Origin: an uncultured Lachnospiraceae bacterium
GTDB taxonomy: Bacteria > Bacillota > Clostridia > Lachnospirales > Lachnospiraceae
DNA length: 44,866 bases
Assembly (NCBI GenBank): GCA_900314255.1
Contig: OMUP01000031.1
Span: 1-44,866, forward strand
Direction of reading: 5' to 3'
The number at the start of each line of letters is the position of its first letter. Position 1 is the stretch's first letter. A model generated the notes under the pieces. That model saw only the letters and a list, made by a program, of their open reading frames with translations. It did not search any database and had not been told where the DNA came from. A program made the translations under genes and the position numbers. This document shows positions 34,740 through 42,917 of this stretch, piece by piece.

Positions 34740-35762
34740 ATGCTGGCACTGATATTGACAATTCTGAAAATCATCGGGATTGTTCTGCTGGTCATTCTGT
34801 GCCTGATCATCCTGATTATAGCAGCGGTTCTGTTTGTGCCTCTGCGCTACCGGATTACCGGCGACTACAGGGGAAGTCCTGAGAAACCGGAGACGGATGC
34901 GTCTGTTTCCTGGCTGCTGGGATTTCTGAAAGCCGGAGTCCTTTACGGCAGCGGCGGTTTTCACTATTTTGTGAAAATCCTTTCTTTTACGATCTTCTCT
35001 GACGAAAAAAAGCCGGAGAAGAAAAAGAAACGGCACCGCAGGAAAGCGAAGAAAGCTGCGGAGGCGGAAACATTTGACGACCGCAGCCGGATACAGGAAG
35101 AAAAGCAAAGACAAGAGGCAGCAGACAAGGCAGCGGAAGCTCAGCAAAATGCGTCCGTGGATCAACCGGAAAACCAGAACCCGCAGGACAGTAGAGATCA
35201 GGCCGAAAAGCCAGGAAAGAAGCCCTTTGCGCCACTGAGGCGCGTATTTGAGAAGATCCGGCATTTTCCGAAAGCGGTGCGTAGTTTCTTTATCCGCCTG
35301 AAAGAAAAGGCGGCAGGAATCAGAAAGAAAATTTCCTCAGCGGGCAGATTCCTGAAGGATCCGGCTTATCTGCGGCTTGCCGGAAATCTGTACGGCAAAG
35401 CCAAAAAAATCCTTGCGTTTCTGAAACCGGCGAAGGCAGATATACAGATCACATTTGGTTCAGCCGACCCGGGCGTTACAGGACAGGTAACGGCAGTGGC
35501 GGCGGCTGCCATTGGATTTTTCGGGTGGCCGGATGTCTCGTTTACACCGGATTTCGAAGAAGAAACGCTCACGGCGCATGTGTTCCTGAAAGGAAAAATC
35601 CGCCTGATTCACGTCCTGATCATCGCCGTGCAGGTGCTGACGGACAAGGATTTCAGGAGACTTGTGCTTCACAAGGAAACAGGCAGCGGCAGAAGCAGGC
35701 GAAAGAGACGGAAACGTGAGAAGGCCAGAAACACGCAAAGCCAGAACGGGCAGAAAGGATGA
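34740..35762 (+). CDS. DUF2953 domain-containing membrane protein (YtfI-like)
   Basis: This 340-residue protein has an N-terminal membrane helix (about residues 2-30) followed by LRYRITGDYRG, a long Lys/Glu/Arg-rich middle (about 80-210), and a conserved C-terminal part (DIQITFGSADPGVTGQVTA, TPDFEEETLTAHVFLKGKIRL) that identifies DUF2953. In Bacillus subtilis the matching gene ytfI lies next to ytfJ, as here. Role unknown, probably sporulation or envelope. GGAGGG precedes the ATG, and the stop codon overlaps an ATG of the next frame. Confidence 0.83.
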   Translation: MLALILTILKIIGIVLLVILCLIILIIAAVLFVPLRYRITGDYRGSPEKPETDASVSWLLGFLKAGVLYGSGGFHYFVKILSFTIFSDEKKPEKKKKRHRRKAKKAAEAETFDDRSRIQEEKQRQEAADKAAEAQQNASVDQPENQNPQDSRDQAEKPGKKPFAPLRRVFEKIRHFPKAVRSFFIRLKEKAAGIRKKISSAGRFLKDPAYLRLAGNLYGKAKKILAFLKPAKADIQITFGSADPGVTGQVTAVAAAAIGFFGWPDVSFTPDFEEETLTAHVFLKGKIRLIHVLIIAVQVLTDKDFRRLVLHKETGSGRSRRKRRKREKARNTQSQNGQKG

Positions 35763-35764
35763 GT

Positions 35765-36178
35765 ATGGCTGAGAATAAATTTAATGATGCTGTGGGAACG
35801 ATGCTCAAGGGATTGGATGGATTTGTCTCCGCGAGAACCGTGATCGGAGATCCGGTGTCGGTGTCGGGCGCGACCATCATTCCGCTTGTTGATGTCAGCT
35901 TCGGCATGGGTGCCGGCGCATTTTCCGGTGAAAAGAACGGCCACACAGGCGGCGGCGTCACCGGCAAGATTGAGCCGACGGCCGTTCTGATTATTCAGAA
36001 TGGCACGACGCGTCTGGTTGACATCAAGAACTCAGATACGCTGAGCAAGATTCTTGAGTTCGCGCCGAATGTCGTTGACCGGATTACGAACGCATTTTCC
36101 GGGAAAAAAGATGATGCCGTCGACGCGGCCGTCGATGACATCAAGAAGCAGGCGCAGGAGAAGAAGGACGAGAAGTGA
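35765..36178 (+). CDS. gerW: GerW family sporulation protein (YtfJ)
   Basis: This 137-residue protein shows ARTVIGDPVSVSGATIIPLVDVSFGMGAG and GGGVTGKIEPTAVLIIQNG, both diagnostic for YtfJ/GerW, which localises to spores and affects germination in Bacillus. The start at 35765 is preferred to ATG 35759 because AAAGG is too close to the latter. Its place directly after DUF2953 supports the ytfI-ytfJ assignment and implies a spore-forming host. Confidence 0.9.
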   Translation: MAENKFNDAVGTMLKGLDGFVSARTVIGDPVSVSGATIIPLVDVSFGMGAGAFSGEKNGHTGGGVTGKIEPTAVLIIQNGTTRLVDIKNSDTLSKILEFAPNVVDRITNAFSGKKDDAVDAAVDDIKKQAQEKKDEK

Positions 36179-36220
36179 TGGGGCTGCCGGCAGTGCCGGG
36201 AGAGCTGCGTCAAAAAGTTC

Positions 36221-36249
36221 TTGCATTGTGAGGAACCGTCTGTTAGAAT
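36221..36249 (+). promoter_or_regulatory. Promoter of rpmB
   Basis: TTGCAT (36221-36226) and TAGAAT (36244-36249) are separated by 17 bp, and TGT just before TAGAAT makes an extended -10. A 6-bp hairpin, CGGACG (36261-36266) with CGTCCG (36273-36278), lies in the leader before the AAGGAGG site. Confidence 0.6.
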
Positions 36250-36303
36250 AATCTTTGTTGCGGACGCTTTTACGTCCGGGAACTGTAAGGAGGTGTTAGG
36301 ATC

Positions 36304-36489
36304 ATGGCAAAGTGCGAAATCTGCGGAAAAGGCGCTCACTTCGGTAACAATGTGAGCCATTCTCATAGAAGATCGAACAGAAAGTGGAATTCCAACGTAC
36401 AGTCTGTTCGCGTAAAGACCGAAGGCGGTGCTAAGAGAATGTACATCTGCACTTCCTGCTTACGTTCCGGCAAGATCGAGAGAGCCTGA
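36304..36489 (+). CDS. rpmB: 50S ribosomal protein L28
   Basis: This 61-residue protein begins [31 protein letters not shown], the standard L28 sequence. It is the zinc-binding form, with CxxC pairs at residues 4/7 and 49/52. AAGGAGG lies upstream. It forms a single-gene unit with its own promoter and terminator. Confidence 0.97.
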   Translation: MAKCEICGKGAHFGNNVSHSHRRSNRKWNSNVQSVRVKTEGGAKRMYICTSCLRSGKIERA

Positions 36490-36535
36490 GCTTAAAGCAA
36501 ACAAGCAGACAGTTTCCGAACTGAAATAGTGAAGA

Positions 36536-36567
36536 AAAGCTCCTGGTTAATTCCGGGAGCTTTTTTT
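36536..36567 (+). terminator. Intrinsic terminator after rpmB
   Basis: AAAGCTCCTGG (36536-36546) pairs with CCGGGAGCTTT (36553-36563) over 11 bp with one G-U; the loop is TTAATT and the T-run continues to 36567. Confidence 0.9.
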
Positions 36568-36622
36568 GTGCCTGATTGAACGTAAGCGGCCGGGAGTGAA
36601 TATTCTCAGTTCTCACCGCGCG

Positions 36623-36670
36623 AAAATAAAAGCGGCACCAGACTTTCTTCTTCAGAAAGACTGATGCCGC
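36623..36670 (-). terminator. Intrinsic terminator after purF
   Basis: Read on the minus strand, GCGGCA (36665-36670) pairs with TGCCGC (36632-36637), with further CAG/CTG and AGAAAG/CTTTCT pairs inside, and TTTTATTTT follows. It lies 19 bp after the purF stop codon. Confidence 0.85.
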
Positions 36671-36688
36671 AGATATGGCTTATTGTTG

Positions 36689-38095
36689 TTACCGTGATAC
36701 TTTTTCTTCCGGCACTTCGGTCGGATAATCGCCGTCAAAGCAGGCCTTGCACAGCGGGAGTTCGCCGACCATCTGGCGGAAATCCTCGATCCGCATATAG
36801 TGCAGCGAATCGGCGCCGATCATGAGGCGGATCTGCTCTTCGGACTGTGCCGAAGCGATGAGTTCACCTGTCGTCGGTACATTGGTTCCGTAATAGCACG
36901 GATGCAGGAACGGCGGCGAACTGATGCGCACATGGACTTCTGTAGCGCCGGCATTCTTGAGAGACCGGATCAGATTCCGGATCGTCGTGCCGCGGACAAT
37001 TGAATCGTCGATGAGCACGACGCGTTTGCCGCGCACAGAAGAGGAGAGCAGACCTAACTTCTGCTGCACAGCTGTCTCACGCTCCTCCTGGGTCGGTTTG
37101 ATGAACGAACGGCCTATGTAGCTGTTCTTGTGGAACACCGAGCGGTACGGAATGCCGCTCTCGATGGAAAATCCGGCCGCAGCCGCAAGCCCTGATTCCG
37201 GAACACCGGCAACGATGTCGGCATCTGCCGGGAATGCTTTTGCAAGTGCCCGGCCGCCCCGGATCCGGGCGTCGTTTACATCAATGCCATCAATGCAGGA
37301 GTCGAGTCTTGCAAAATAAATGTACTCGAAGATGCAGTGCGCTTCGCGCTCCGCCTTCGGGATAAAGTCAGAATGAATGCCGTCCGGCGTGATGGTGATG
37401 ATCTCGCCCGGCTTTACGTCGCGCAGGAACTGCGCGTTGACGGCGTTCAGGGCACAGGATTCACTTGCGATTACATAGGAACTTCCGGTTCTGCCGATGC
37501 ACAGAGGCTTCAGCGCGAGCGGATCGCGGACACCGACGAGCTTGTCGCCGCTCATGAAAACCAGAGCATAGCCGCCGATCAGCCGGGAAGCGGTGCGCTT
37601 TACGGCCTCTTCAACGGTGTCGCACTGTGTGCTTTCTCTGGCGAGAAGACTTGCGACCACTTCCGTGTCAGAAGTAGAGTGGAAGCATACGCCAAGGGAC
37701 ATCAGATCCTTCTTGAGCGCCGGTGCATTGACGATGTTGCCGTTGTGCACAAGCCCCAGATAGCCGCCGTAATACTGCATGACCATAGGCTGGGCATTTT
37801 CAACGGTGTTGGAGCCCTGCGTTGAATAACGGTCATGACCGATTCCGATATTGCCTTTCAGACTGTCCAGAATATCCGGCGAGAACACCTCGCTGACAAG
37901 TCCCAGATTTTTATGAAACCGGATGCGGGACTCCGGGTCTGCCGTACTGGATACGGCGATACCGGTCGCTTCCTGTCCGCGGTGCTGCAGCGCCGTCAGA
38001 CCGTAGTAGATCCTTCGCGCAACATTGTCGCCCTCCGGCGCAAGAATTCCAAAGACGCCGCATTCTTCGCGGGGCTTGTCAAACAGTTCTTCCAT
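36689..38095 (-). CDS. purF: Amidophosphoribosyltransferase
   Basis: This 468-residue enzyme catalyses the first committed step of purine synthesis (PRPP plus glutamine to phosphoribosylamine). It begins with an 11-residue propeptide ending just before Cys12 (MEELFDKPREE then CGVFGI); self-cleavage exposes the Cys nucleophile. The PRPP motif VVLIDDSIVRGTT and late Cys residues (HPCYYG, LCKACFDG) indicate the [4Fe-4S] Bacillus-type enzyme. GAGGAG precedes the start. The gene is monocistronic here, away from other pur genes, with its own strong promoter and terminator. Confidence 0.96.
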   Translation of the reverse strand: MEELFDKPREECGVFGILAPEGDNVARRIYYGLTALQHRGQEATGIAVSSTADPESRIRFHKNLGLVSEVFSPDILDSLKGNIGIGHDRYSTQGSNTVENAQPMVMQYYGGYLGLVHNGNIVNAPALKKDLMSLGVCFHSTSDTEVVASLLARESTQCDTVEEAVKRTASRLIGGYALVFMSGDKLVGVRDPLALKPLCIGRTGSSYVIASESCALNAVNAQFLRDVKPGEIITITPDGIHSDFIPKAEREAHCIFEYIYFARLDSCIDGIDVNDARIRGGRALAKAFPADADIVAGVPESGLAAAAGFSIESGIPYRSVFHKNSYIGRSFIKPTQEERETAVQQKLGLLSSSVRGKRVVLIDDSIVRGTTIRNLIRSLKNAGATEVHVRISSPPFLHPCYYGTNVPTTGELIASAQSEEQIRLMIGADSLHYMRIEDFRQMVGELPLCKACFDGDYPTEVPEEKVSR

Positions 38096-38137
38096 GTCCG
38101 AACTCCTCTTATATAGGGAAAATTCTCACAACAAAAT

Positions 38138-38167
38138 ATTATAAGCATTTTTATTTTGCAGTGTCAA
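38138..38167 (-). promoter_or_regulatory. Promoter of purF
   Basis: On the minus strand a perfect TTGACA (38162-38167) and a perfect TATAAT (38138-38143) are separated by 18 bp, about 43 bp upstream of the start codon. A second TTGACA-like box lies directly upstream (38168-38173). I saw no clear PurR-type box. Confidence 0.85.
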
Positions 38168-38201
38168 TGTCAAGGCACTTCCATAATGATACGGTTCATA
38201 C

Positions 38202-38207
38202 TATAAT
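38202..38207 (+). promoter_or_regulatory. Candidate -10 box of the glycosyltransferase gene
   Basis: A perfect TATAAT at 38202-38207 lies 117 bp upstream of the start codon, but no good -35 box is seen at the right distance, so an activator may be needed. Confidence 0.4.
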
Positions 38208-38298
38208 AGAAATGGGATTATTAAAGGAAGTAAAAAAATAATCTGACAGCACATAACCGCCGTGGCACACGTCAGCGGAAACCTTCAGGGGAGGAAAT

Positions 38299-38315
38299 CC
38301 GGAGCGGTTCCGGAG
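38299..38315 (+). promoter_or_regulatory. Hairpin overlapping the ribosome binding site of the glycosyltransferase gene
   Basis: CCGGA (38299-38303) pairs with TCCGG (38309-38313), and the GGAG used as ribosome binding site (38312-38315) begins inside the 3' arm, nine bases before the ATG. It may limit translation. No known riboswitch class was recognised in the leader. Confidence 0.4.
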
Positions 38316-38323
38316 AACAATAC

Positions 38324-39571
38324 ATGAAAGCGTTACCAAACTGGATTCTGTTTCTGATCATCATTCAGATGGTTATGGCGGTACCGATGATATGGACCGG
38401 AATCGTTGCTGCAAGAGGGCTTCTCGCGAAACGGATCATTCATCCGGCAGTGAATGTCTGCAGCCGGTTTGCGGTCGTGATCTGTGCCAGAAATGAAGAA
38501 AAGGTTATCGGGCGGCTTCTCAACAGCCTGCAGCAGATAGATTACCCGAAGAGTTGTGTCCATATCTTTCTTCTGGCCGATCACTGCACGGACAACACGG
38601 TAAAGATCGCCAGAACCTATGACAATGTGACGGTCTACGAGAGGACGACAGGCCCGAACAACGGAAAGGGCGATGTCCTGAACTGGGGCATCCAGAGAAT
38701 TCTTGCCGAATACGGTCAGGAGATTGATGCATTTGCCTTCTTTGACGCGGACAACATTCCGAGAAAAGATTTCCTGACAAGAATGAATGAGTATCTCGTG
38801 GCCGGTGAAAAAATCGTACAGGGCAACCGCATTGCAGGAGACCTGGCTGACGGTCAGCGCAATATCGTGACCGGATGGTTCAAGGCGTACTGGCTCTGCT
38901 ACTCGGCCCTGTTCTCCTACACGAGACAGAAACTCGGACTTTCGGCCCTGCTGACCGGCACTGGTTTTGTTGCTGCGAAGGAAGTTATGAAACATGGCTG
39001 GAATACGAGTACCATCACGGAGGACGTCGAGATGGCCGTGACGTCGTGCGCCAGAGGATACCGGGTGGCATTTGCCCTCGAGGCGGTGTGCTATGATGAG
39101 CAGCCGTCGCGTTTCTCTGTCATGATGCGCCAGCTTTCCCGGTGGTGCACCGGAACATATCAGATTCTGCCGCGGTATTTTTCGCTCTGGCTGTCCGGTA
39201 TATACAGACCGAAGGCCGTGTCGGGGTATCGTCTGCGGATCACCGATGATTTTCTGCTCCTGCTGATGGGGCCGGCTGGTGCTCTGGGCATGGTCGTCGG
39301 AGTTGTGGTGAATCTGTACTGGCTTTCCCTGTACCCGCTGCTGGTGGTGGCGATGACATTGGCGGGGTTCCTTGCCATGTCTCTCGCACTGCGGTTTTTC
39401 CTGAAAAAGTTCTATCATCTGGAAAATATGCAGGGAATGTCGCCAGCATACTGGTTCATGTGGCTGTTTCTTTCCTTCTATTCTCTTTGCTCGCTTCGCG
39501 GGTGGATCTTCCCGTCGTCAGACTGGAAACGGATTGAGCATCGCGGCATTAATGTAGAGGAGAACGGCTGA
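38324..39571 (+). CDS. Membrane-bound family 2 glycosyltransferase
   Basis: This 415-residue processive-type GT2 has an N-terminal membrane helix (about residues 5-30), a GT-A domain with ARNEE (55-59), the metal-binding DAD (141-143), TED with the catalytic Asp (232-234) and QLSRW (270-274, the QxxRW motif), and three C-terminal membrane helices. This set is found in cellulose, hyaluronan, chitin and poly-GlcNAc synthase-like enzymes, which polymerise and export a polysaccharide. The product is not predictable. The next gene starts 3 nt after its stop codon and encodes a membrane-anchored extracellular protein. Confidence 0.9.
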   Translation: MKALPNWILFLIIIQMVMAVPMIWTGIVAARGLLAKRIIHPAVNVCSRFAVVICARNEEKVIGRLLNSLQQIDYPKSCVHIFLLADHCTDNTVKIARTYDNVTVYERTTGPNNGKGDVLNWGIQRILAEYGQEIDAFAFFDADNIPRKDFLTRMNEYLVAGEKIVQGNRIAGDLADGQRNIVTGWFKAYWLCYSALFSYTRQKLGLSALLTGTGFVAAKEVMKHGWNTSTITEDVEMAVTSCARGYRVAFALEAVCYDEQPSRFSVMMRQLSRWCTGTYQILPRYFSLWLSGIYRPKAVSGYRLRITDDFLLLLMGPAGALGMVVGVVVNLYWLSLYPLLVVAMTLAGFLAMSLALRFFLKKFYHLENMQGMSPAYWFMWLFLSFYSLCSLRGWIFPSSDWKRIEHRGINVEENG

Positions 39572-39574
39572 GTT

Positions 39575-41089
39575 ATGGATGATCTTAAAGCTTCGGATAT
39601 TTTCAGTGTTGACGGAGCTCCGGAAATAACAAACAAGCCGGAACCGGAAGCGGCTGTGACAGAGACAGCCCCCGTCAGTGATGGAAAAAAGCCCGCCGGG
39701 CAGGATACGCAAGAGGCAGAACTGCTGCAGGAAGGGCAGACGGAGGCCCCGGTGCAGACAGCTTCAGCACCGGCCGGAAGAGAAAATCTTCAGGCTCCGG
39801 CTGAAAAGCATAAAGACCAAAAAGAAGATACACAGGAAGAAAAAACGGATGAGCCGGCGGTCGTGACTGCTTCGCGGCGCTCTCATCCGCTCTTTTATAT
39901 GTTTGCCGGTGCAGTCCTGATTGTTCTTGTTGTGATGGGGGCGCTTTTTGTGCGGGGGAACCGGAACAAAGAGGAAATTGATCTTTCCGGCTATATCGTG
40001 TTCACAGCACAGGGAAATGACGGAGCCGGGAGTGTGAGCGTGTCCCTTGATGAGGACCGGTTTGTAAGCGATTATGAAAGAAAAATCCAGATCAACCGTG
40101 ACCGGTACCTGAAAGCTGGATTTGCGGAAAGTGATCTTGAGAATAAGACGCCTGCTCTGATTCTGGCTCAGTATCTGGAAGACAGTCTTAAGGCCGAGGC
40201 CGATCAGGGCAAGCTGACCAACGGTGATTCAGCGGCAGCTCTTGTCACGGCGGATGCGGCAGTTCTGGGTGACATCTACAATGTGACGCTTAAGACTGCG
40301 GAAATTCCGTATGTGGTGAGCGGGCTCAACAAGCTCACATCTTTTGATCCGTTTGCAGGCGTGAGCCTTACTTACAGCGGCGTTTCGCCGGAAGCATCCG
40401 CGAAAATTTCAAGGAGCGGGCAGGCGGCAGCCGATAATATTCCGATGAAGCTGAGCAAAAGCAGCGGGATCTCAAAAGGGGACATCATCACCGTGACGCT
40501 GGATGTGGATGATCCGGTGCAGTACTGTGTTGCAAACCTCGGAAAAACGCCGCTCAGAACATCAATTACTTTCGCGGCGGATGAAGCGGATGTCTGGCTT
40601 TCGGACGCGGCAGAGCTGACCGGGGCAGATCTGGCTGCAGTCAAGTCGGACGCAGCAAGAGCGGCAGAGAAGGAAATTCAGGAGGATACCGGAAATGACA
40701 GTGTCGCGGCCGATATCAGCTATGAGGGGTATTATCTGTTTTCCGGCAGCAGCAGTGCGGATACGAAAAATATCCTGTATGTCATCCTTGAAGTGAAGGC
40801 GGGTACAGGCCTTACCGGCGACGATCTGACAGATGATACCTGGTACGCATGTGTTGTGTACAACAATGTCACGGTCACAAAAGACGGCATCCGGTATTCC
40901 GATCCGCAGCTGGAAGGTGACAATCTGTTTGTCACGGCAGCGGGATCAGATCTGACGACGGCGCACGTCGTGGGATACCGCACGGCACTTCAGGTCCGCA
41001 AAGAGATGCTGCTCAAAGAAAGCAGCGATTATACGGTGACGACAGACTTTGATTTGTCGGCGGACACATTGAATTTAGAGGCAGGGTAA
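39575..41089 (+). CDS. Hypothetical membrane-anchored extracellular protein
   Basis: This 504-residue protein has a long, charged, Pro/Glu/Lys-rich N-terminal cytosolic region (residues 1-100), one membrane helix (about 104-127) and a large extracellular part. Two extracellular stretches (DLSGYIVFTAQGNDGAGSVSVSLDEDRF and a later KLTSFDPFAGVSLTYSGVSPEASAKI region) resemble the repeated Gly-rich beta domains of many clostridial surface proteins. I cannot name the family. Co-transcription with the GT2 gene suggests a link to surface polysaccharide. Confidence 0.75.
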   Translation: MDDLKASDIFSVDGAPEITNKPEPEAAVTETAPVSDGKKPAGQDTQEAELLQEGQTEAPVQTASAPAGRENLQAPAEKHKDQKEDTQEEKTDEPAVVTASRRSHPLFYMFAGAVLIVLVVMGALFVRGNRNKEEIDLSGYIVFTAQGNDGAGSVSVSLDEDRFVSDYERKIQINRDRYLKAGFAESDLENKTPALILAQYLEDSLKAEADQGKLTNGDSAAALVTADAAVLGDIYNVTLKTAEIPYVVSGLNKLTSFDPFAGVSLTYSGVSPEASAKISRSGQAAADNIPMKLSKSSGISKGDIITVTLDVDDPVQYCVANLGKTPLRTSITFAADEADVWLSDAAELTGADLAAVKSDAARAAEKEIQEDTGNDSVAADISYEGYYLFSGSSSADTKNILYVILEVKAGTGLTGDDLTDDTWYACVVYNNVTVTKDGIRYSDPQLEGDNLFVTAAGSDLTTAHVVGYRTALQVRKEMLLKESSDYTVTTDFDLSADTLNLEAG

Positions 41090-41097
41090 GTTAGAAT
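41069..41097 (+). promoter_or_regulatory. Candidate promoter of leuCD-thrC
   Basis: TTGAAT (41069-41074), at the end of the preceding gene, and TAGAAT (41092-41097) are separated by 17 bp and lie 40 bp before leuC. No T-box or leader peptide was found in the short leader. Confidence 0.55.
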
Positions 41098-41136
41098 AGA
41101 GCGAAAATCCCTTAAATGTCAGGAGGGCAGCTATCT

Positions 41137-42402
41137 ATGGGTATGACAATGTCACAGAAAGTTCTGGCTTCGCACGCCGGACTTTCAGAAGTAAAGCCGG
41201 GTCAGCTGATCGAAGCAGACCTTGACATGGTTCTCGGCAATGACATCACTTCTCCGGTGGCGATCCGTGAGCTGGACAAGTTCAAGAAAAAGACCGTTTT
41301 TGACAAGGACAAGATCGCGCTGGTACCGGACCATTTTGTGCCGAACAAAGACATCAAGTCCGCGGAGAACTGCGCGTGCCTGCGTCAGTTCGCTAAGGAA
41401 AACAAAATCACCAACTACTTTGAAGTCGGCCAGATGGGTATTGAGCACGCACTGCTCCCGGAAAAAGGTCTTGTGACAGCCGGCGATCTTGTGATCGGAG
41501 CGGATTCCCATACCTGCACATACGGAGCGCTCGGTGCATTCTCGACCGGCGTCGGCTCGACCGACATGGCGGCCGGCATGATTACCGGCAAGGCGTGGTT
41601 CAAAGTTCCGTCAGCCATCAAGGTTGTCCTTCACGGCAAATGCCGCAAATGGGTCAGCGGCAAGGACGTCATTCTTCATCTCATCGGTGAAATCGGTGTA
41701 GACGGTGCACTGTACCAGTCGCTGGAATTCACGGGAGACGGTGTTTCTTCCCTTACCATGGACGACCGCTTCACGATCTGCAATATGGCGATCGAAGCCG
41801 GCGCCAAGAATGGCATCTTCCCGGTTGACGACAAGACACGCGAATATATGGCGGCACATGGAAAGAAAACACCGCATGAATACACGGCCGATCCGGATGC
41901 CGGGTACACGCGGACGGTGACAATTGATCTGGATACTCTTGAGCCGACTGTTGCCTTCCCGCATCTTCCGGAGAACACCAAGACAGTCAGCGAAGCCGGT
42001 GACGTGAAGATCGATCAGGTCGTGATCGGATCCTGCACGAACGGCCGCTACGACGACATCAAAACGGCGTATGAAATCCTGAAGGGCAGAAAAGTAGCCG
42101 AAGGACTGCGCGTTATCATCATTCCGGCGACCCAGTCGGTTTATCTGCGCGCGGTGAAGGAAGGCATGATTGCGGCATTCATCGAGGCGGGCGCTGTCGT
42201 TTCAACTCCGACCTGCGGACCATGCCTCGGCGGATACATGGGCATCCTTGCGGCGCACGAAAGATGCGTTTCTACGACGAACCGCAACTTCGTCGGCCGC
42301 ATGGGCGATGTGACATCTGAAGTATATCTGGCGAGCCCGGCCGTTGCTGCGGCCAGTGCCATCACCGGTAAGATCAGCCAGCCCTCGGAGCTGGGACTGT
42401 GA
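41137..42402 (+). CDS. leuC: 3-isopropylmalate dehydratase large subunit
   Basis: This 421-residue [4Fe-4S] enzyme of the aconitase superfamily isomerises 2-isopropylmalate to 3-isopropylmalate in leucine synthesis. It has [32 protein letters not shown] and [10 protein letters not shown], which carry the three cluster Cys residues. The length of about 420 is typical of the archaeal/clostridial LeuC type, which also includes homoaconitase and citraconate-using enzymes. AGGAGG lies ten bases before the ATG at 41137. The small subunit gene follows. Confidence 0.93.
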   Translation: MGMTMSQKVLASHAGLSEVKPGQLIEADLDMVLGNDITSPVAIRELDKFKKKTVFDKDKIALVPDHFVPNKDIKSAENCACLRQFAKENKITNYFEVGQMGIEHALLPEKGLVTAGDLVIGADSHTCTYGALGAFSTGVGSTDMAAGMITGKAWFKVPSAIKVVLHGKCRKWVSGKDVILHLIGEIGVDGALYQSLEFTGDGVSSLTMDDRFTICNMAIEAGAKNGIFPVDDKTREYMAAHGKKTPHEYTADPDAGYTRTVTIDLDTLEPTVAFPHLPENTKTVSEAGDVKIDQVVIGSCTNGRYDDIKTAYEILKGRKVAEGLRVIIIPATQSVYLRAVKEGMIAAFIEAGAVVSTPTCGPCLGGYMGILAAHERCVSTTNRNFVGRMGDVTSEVYLASPAVAAASAITGKISQPSELGL

Positions 42403-42413
42403 GGAGGGTAAAA

Positions 42414-42908
42414 ATGCAGGCAGAAGGAACTGTTTTTAAATATGGCGAGAATGTCGATACCGACGTCATTATCCCGGCGCGCTATCTGAACACATCGGTC
42501 CCGGAGGAGCTTGCCGCTCACTGCATGGAGGATATCGACAAGACCTTCATCAAGCGGGTTAAGAAGGGTGATATCATCGTAGCCGGCAAGAATTTCGGCT
42601 GCGGTTCTTCCCGCGAGCATGCTCCGATCGCAATCAAGGCGGCTGGTGTCAGCTGTGTGATCGCACCGACATTTGCCAGGATTTTTTACCGGAATTCCAT
42701 CAACATCGGGCTTCCGATCATCGAGTGCCCGGAGGCGGCTGAGGCGATTGCTGACGGCGATAAGGTGAAGGTAGACTTCACCAGCGGCATCATCACGGAC
42801 GAGACAACCGGAAAGATGTTTCAGGGCCAGTCGTTCCCGGAGTTCATGCAGAACATCATCAATGCGAACGGCCTGATCAACTATATCAACGAGAAAACGG
42901 CACAGTAA
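42414..42908 (+). CDS. leuD: 3-isopropylmalate dehydratase small subunit
   Basis: This 164-residue swivel-domain subunit contains [16 protein letters not shown] and [20 protein letters not shown], the standard LeuD motifs, and [11 protein letters not shown]. The ATG at 42414 follows GAGGAGGG. It starts 11 nt after leuC and forms the heterodimer with it. leuA and leuB are not in the window. Confidence 0.94.
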   Translation: MQAEGTVFKYGENVDTDVIIPARYLNTSVPEELAAHCMEDIDKTFIKRVKKGDIIVAGKNFGCGSSREHAPIAIKAAGVSCVIAPTFARIFYRNSINIGLPIIECPEAAEAIADGDKVKVDFTSGIITDETTGKMFQGQSFPEFMQNIINANGLINYINEKTAQ

Positions 42909-42917
42909 GGGGTTAAG

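Noticed and set aside
38208..38323. Known riboswitch (for example c-di-GMP type) upstream of the glycosyltransferase
   Set aside because: The conserved cores of the classes I know do not match; only simple hairpins are visible.
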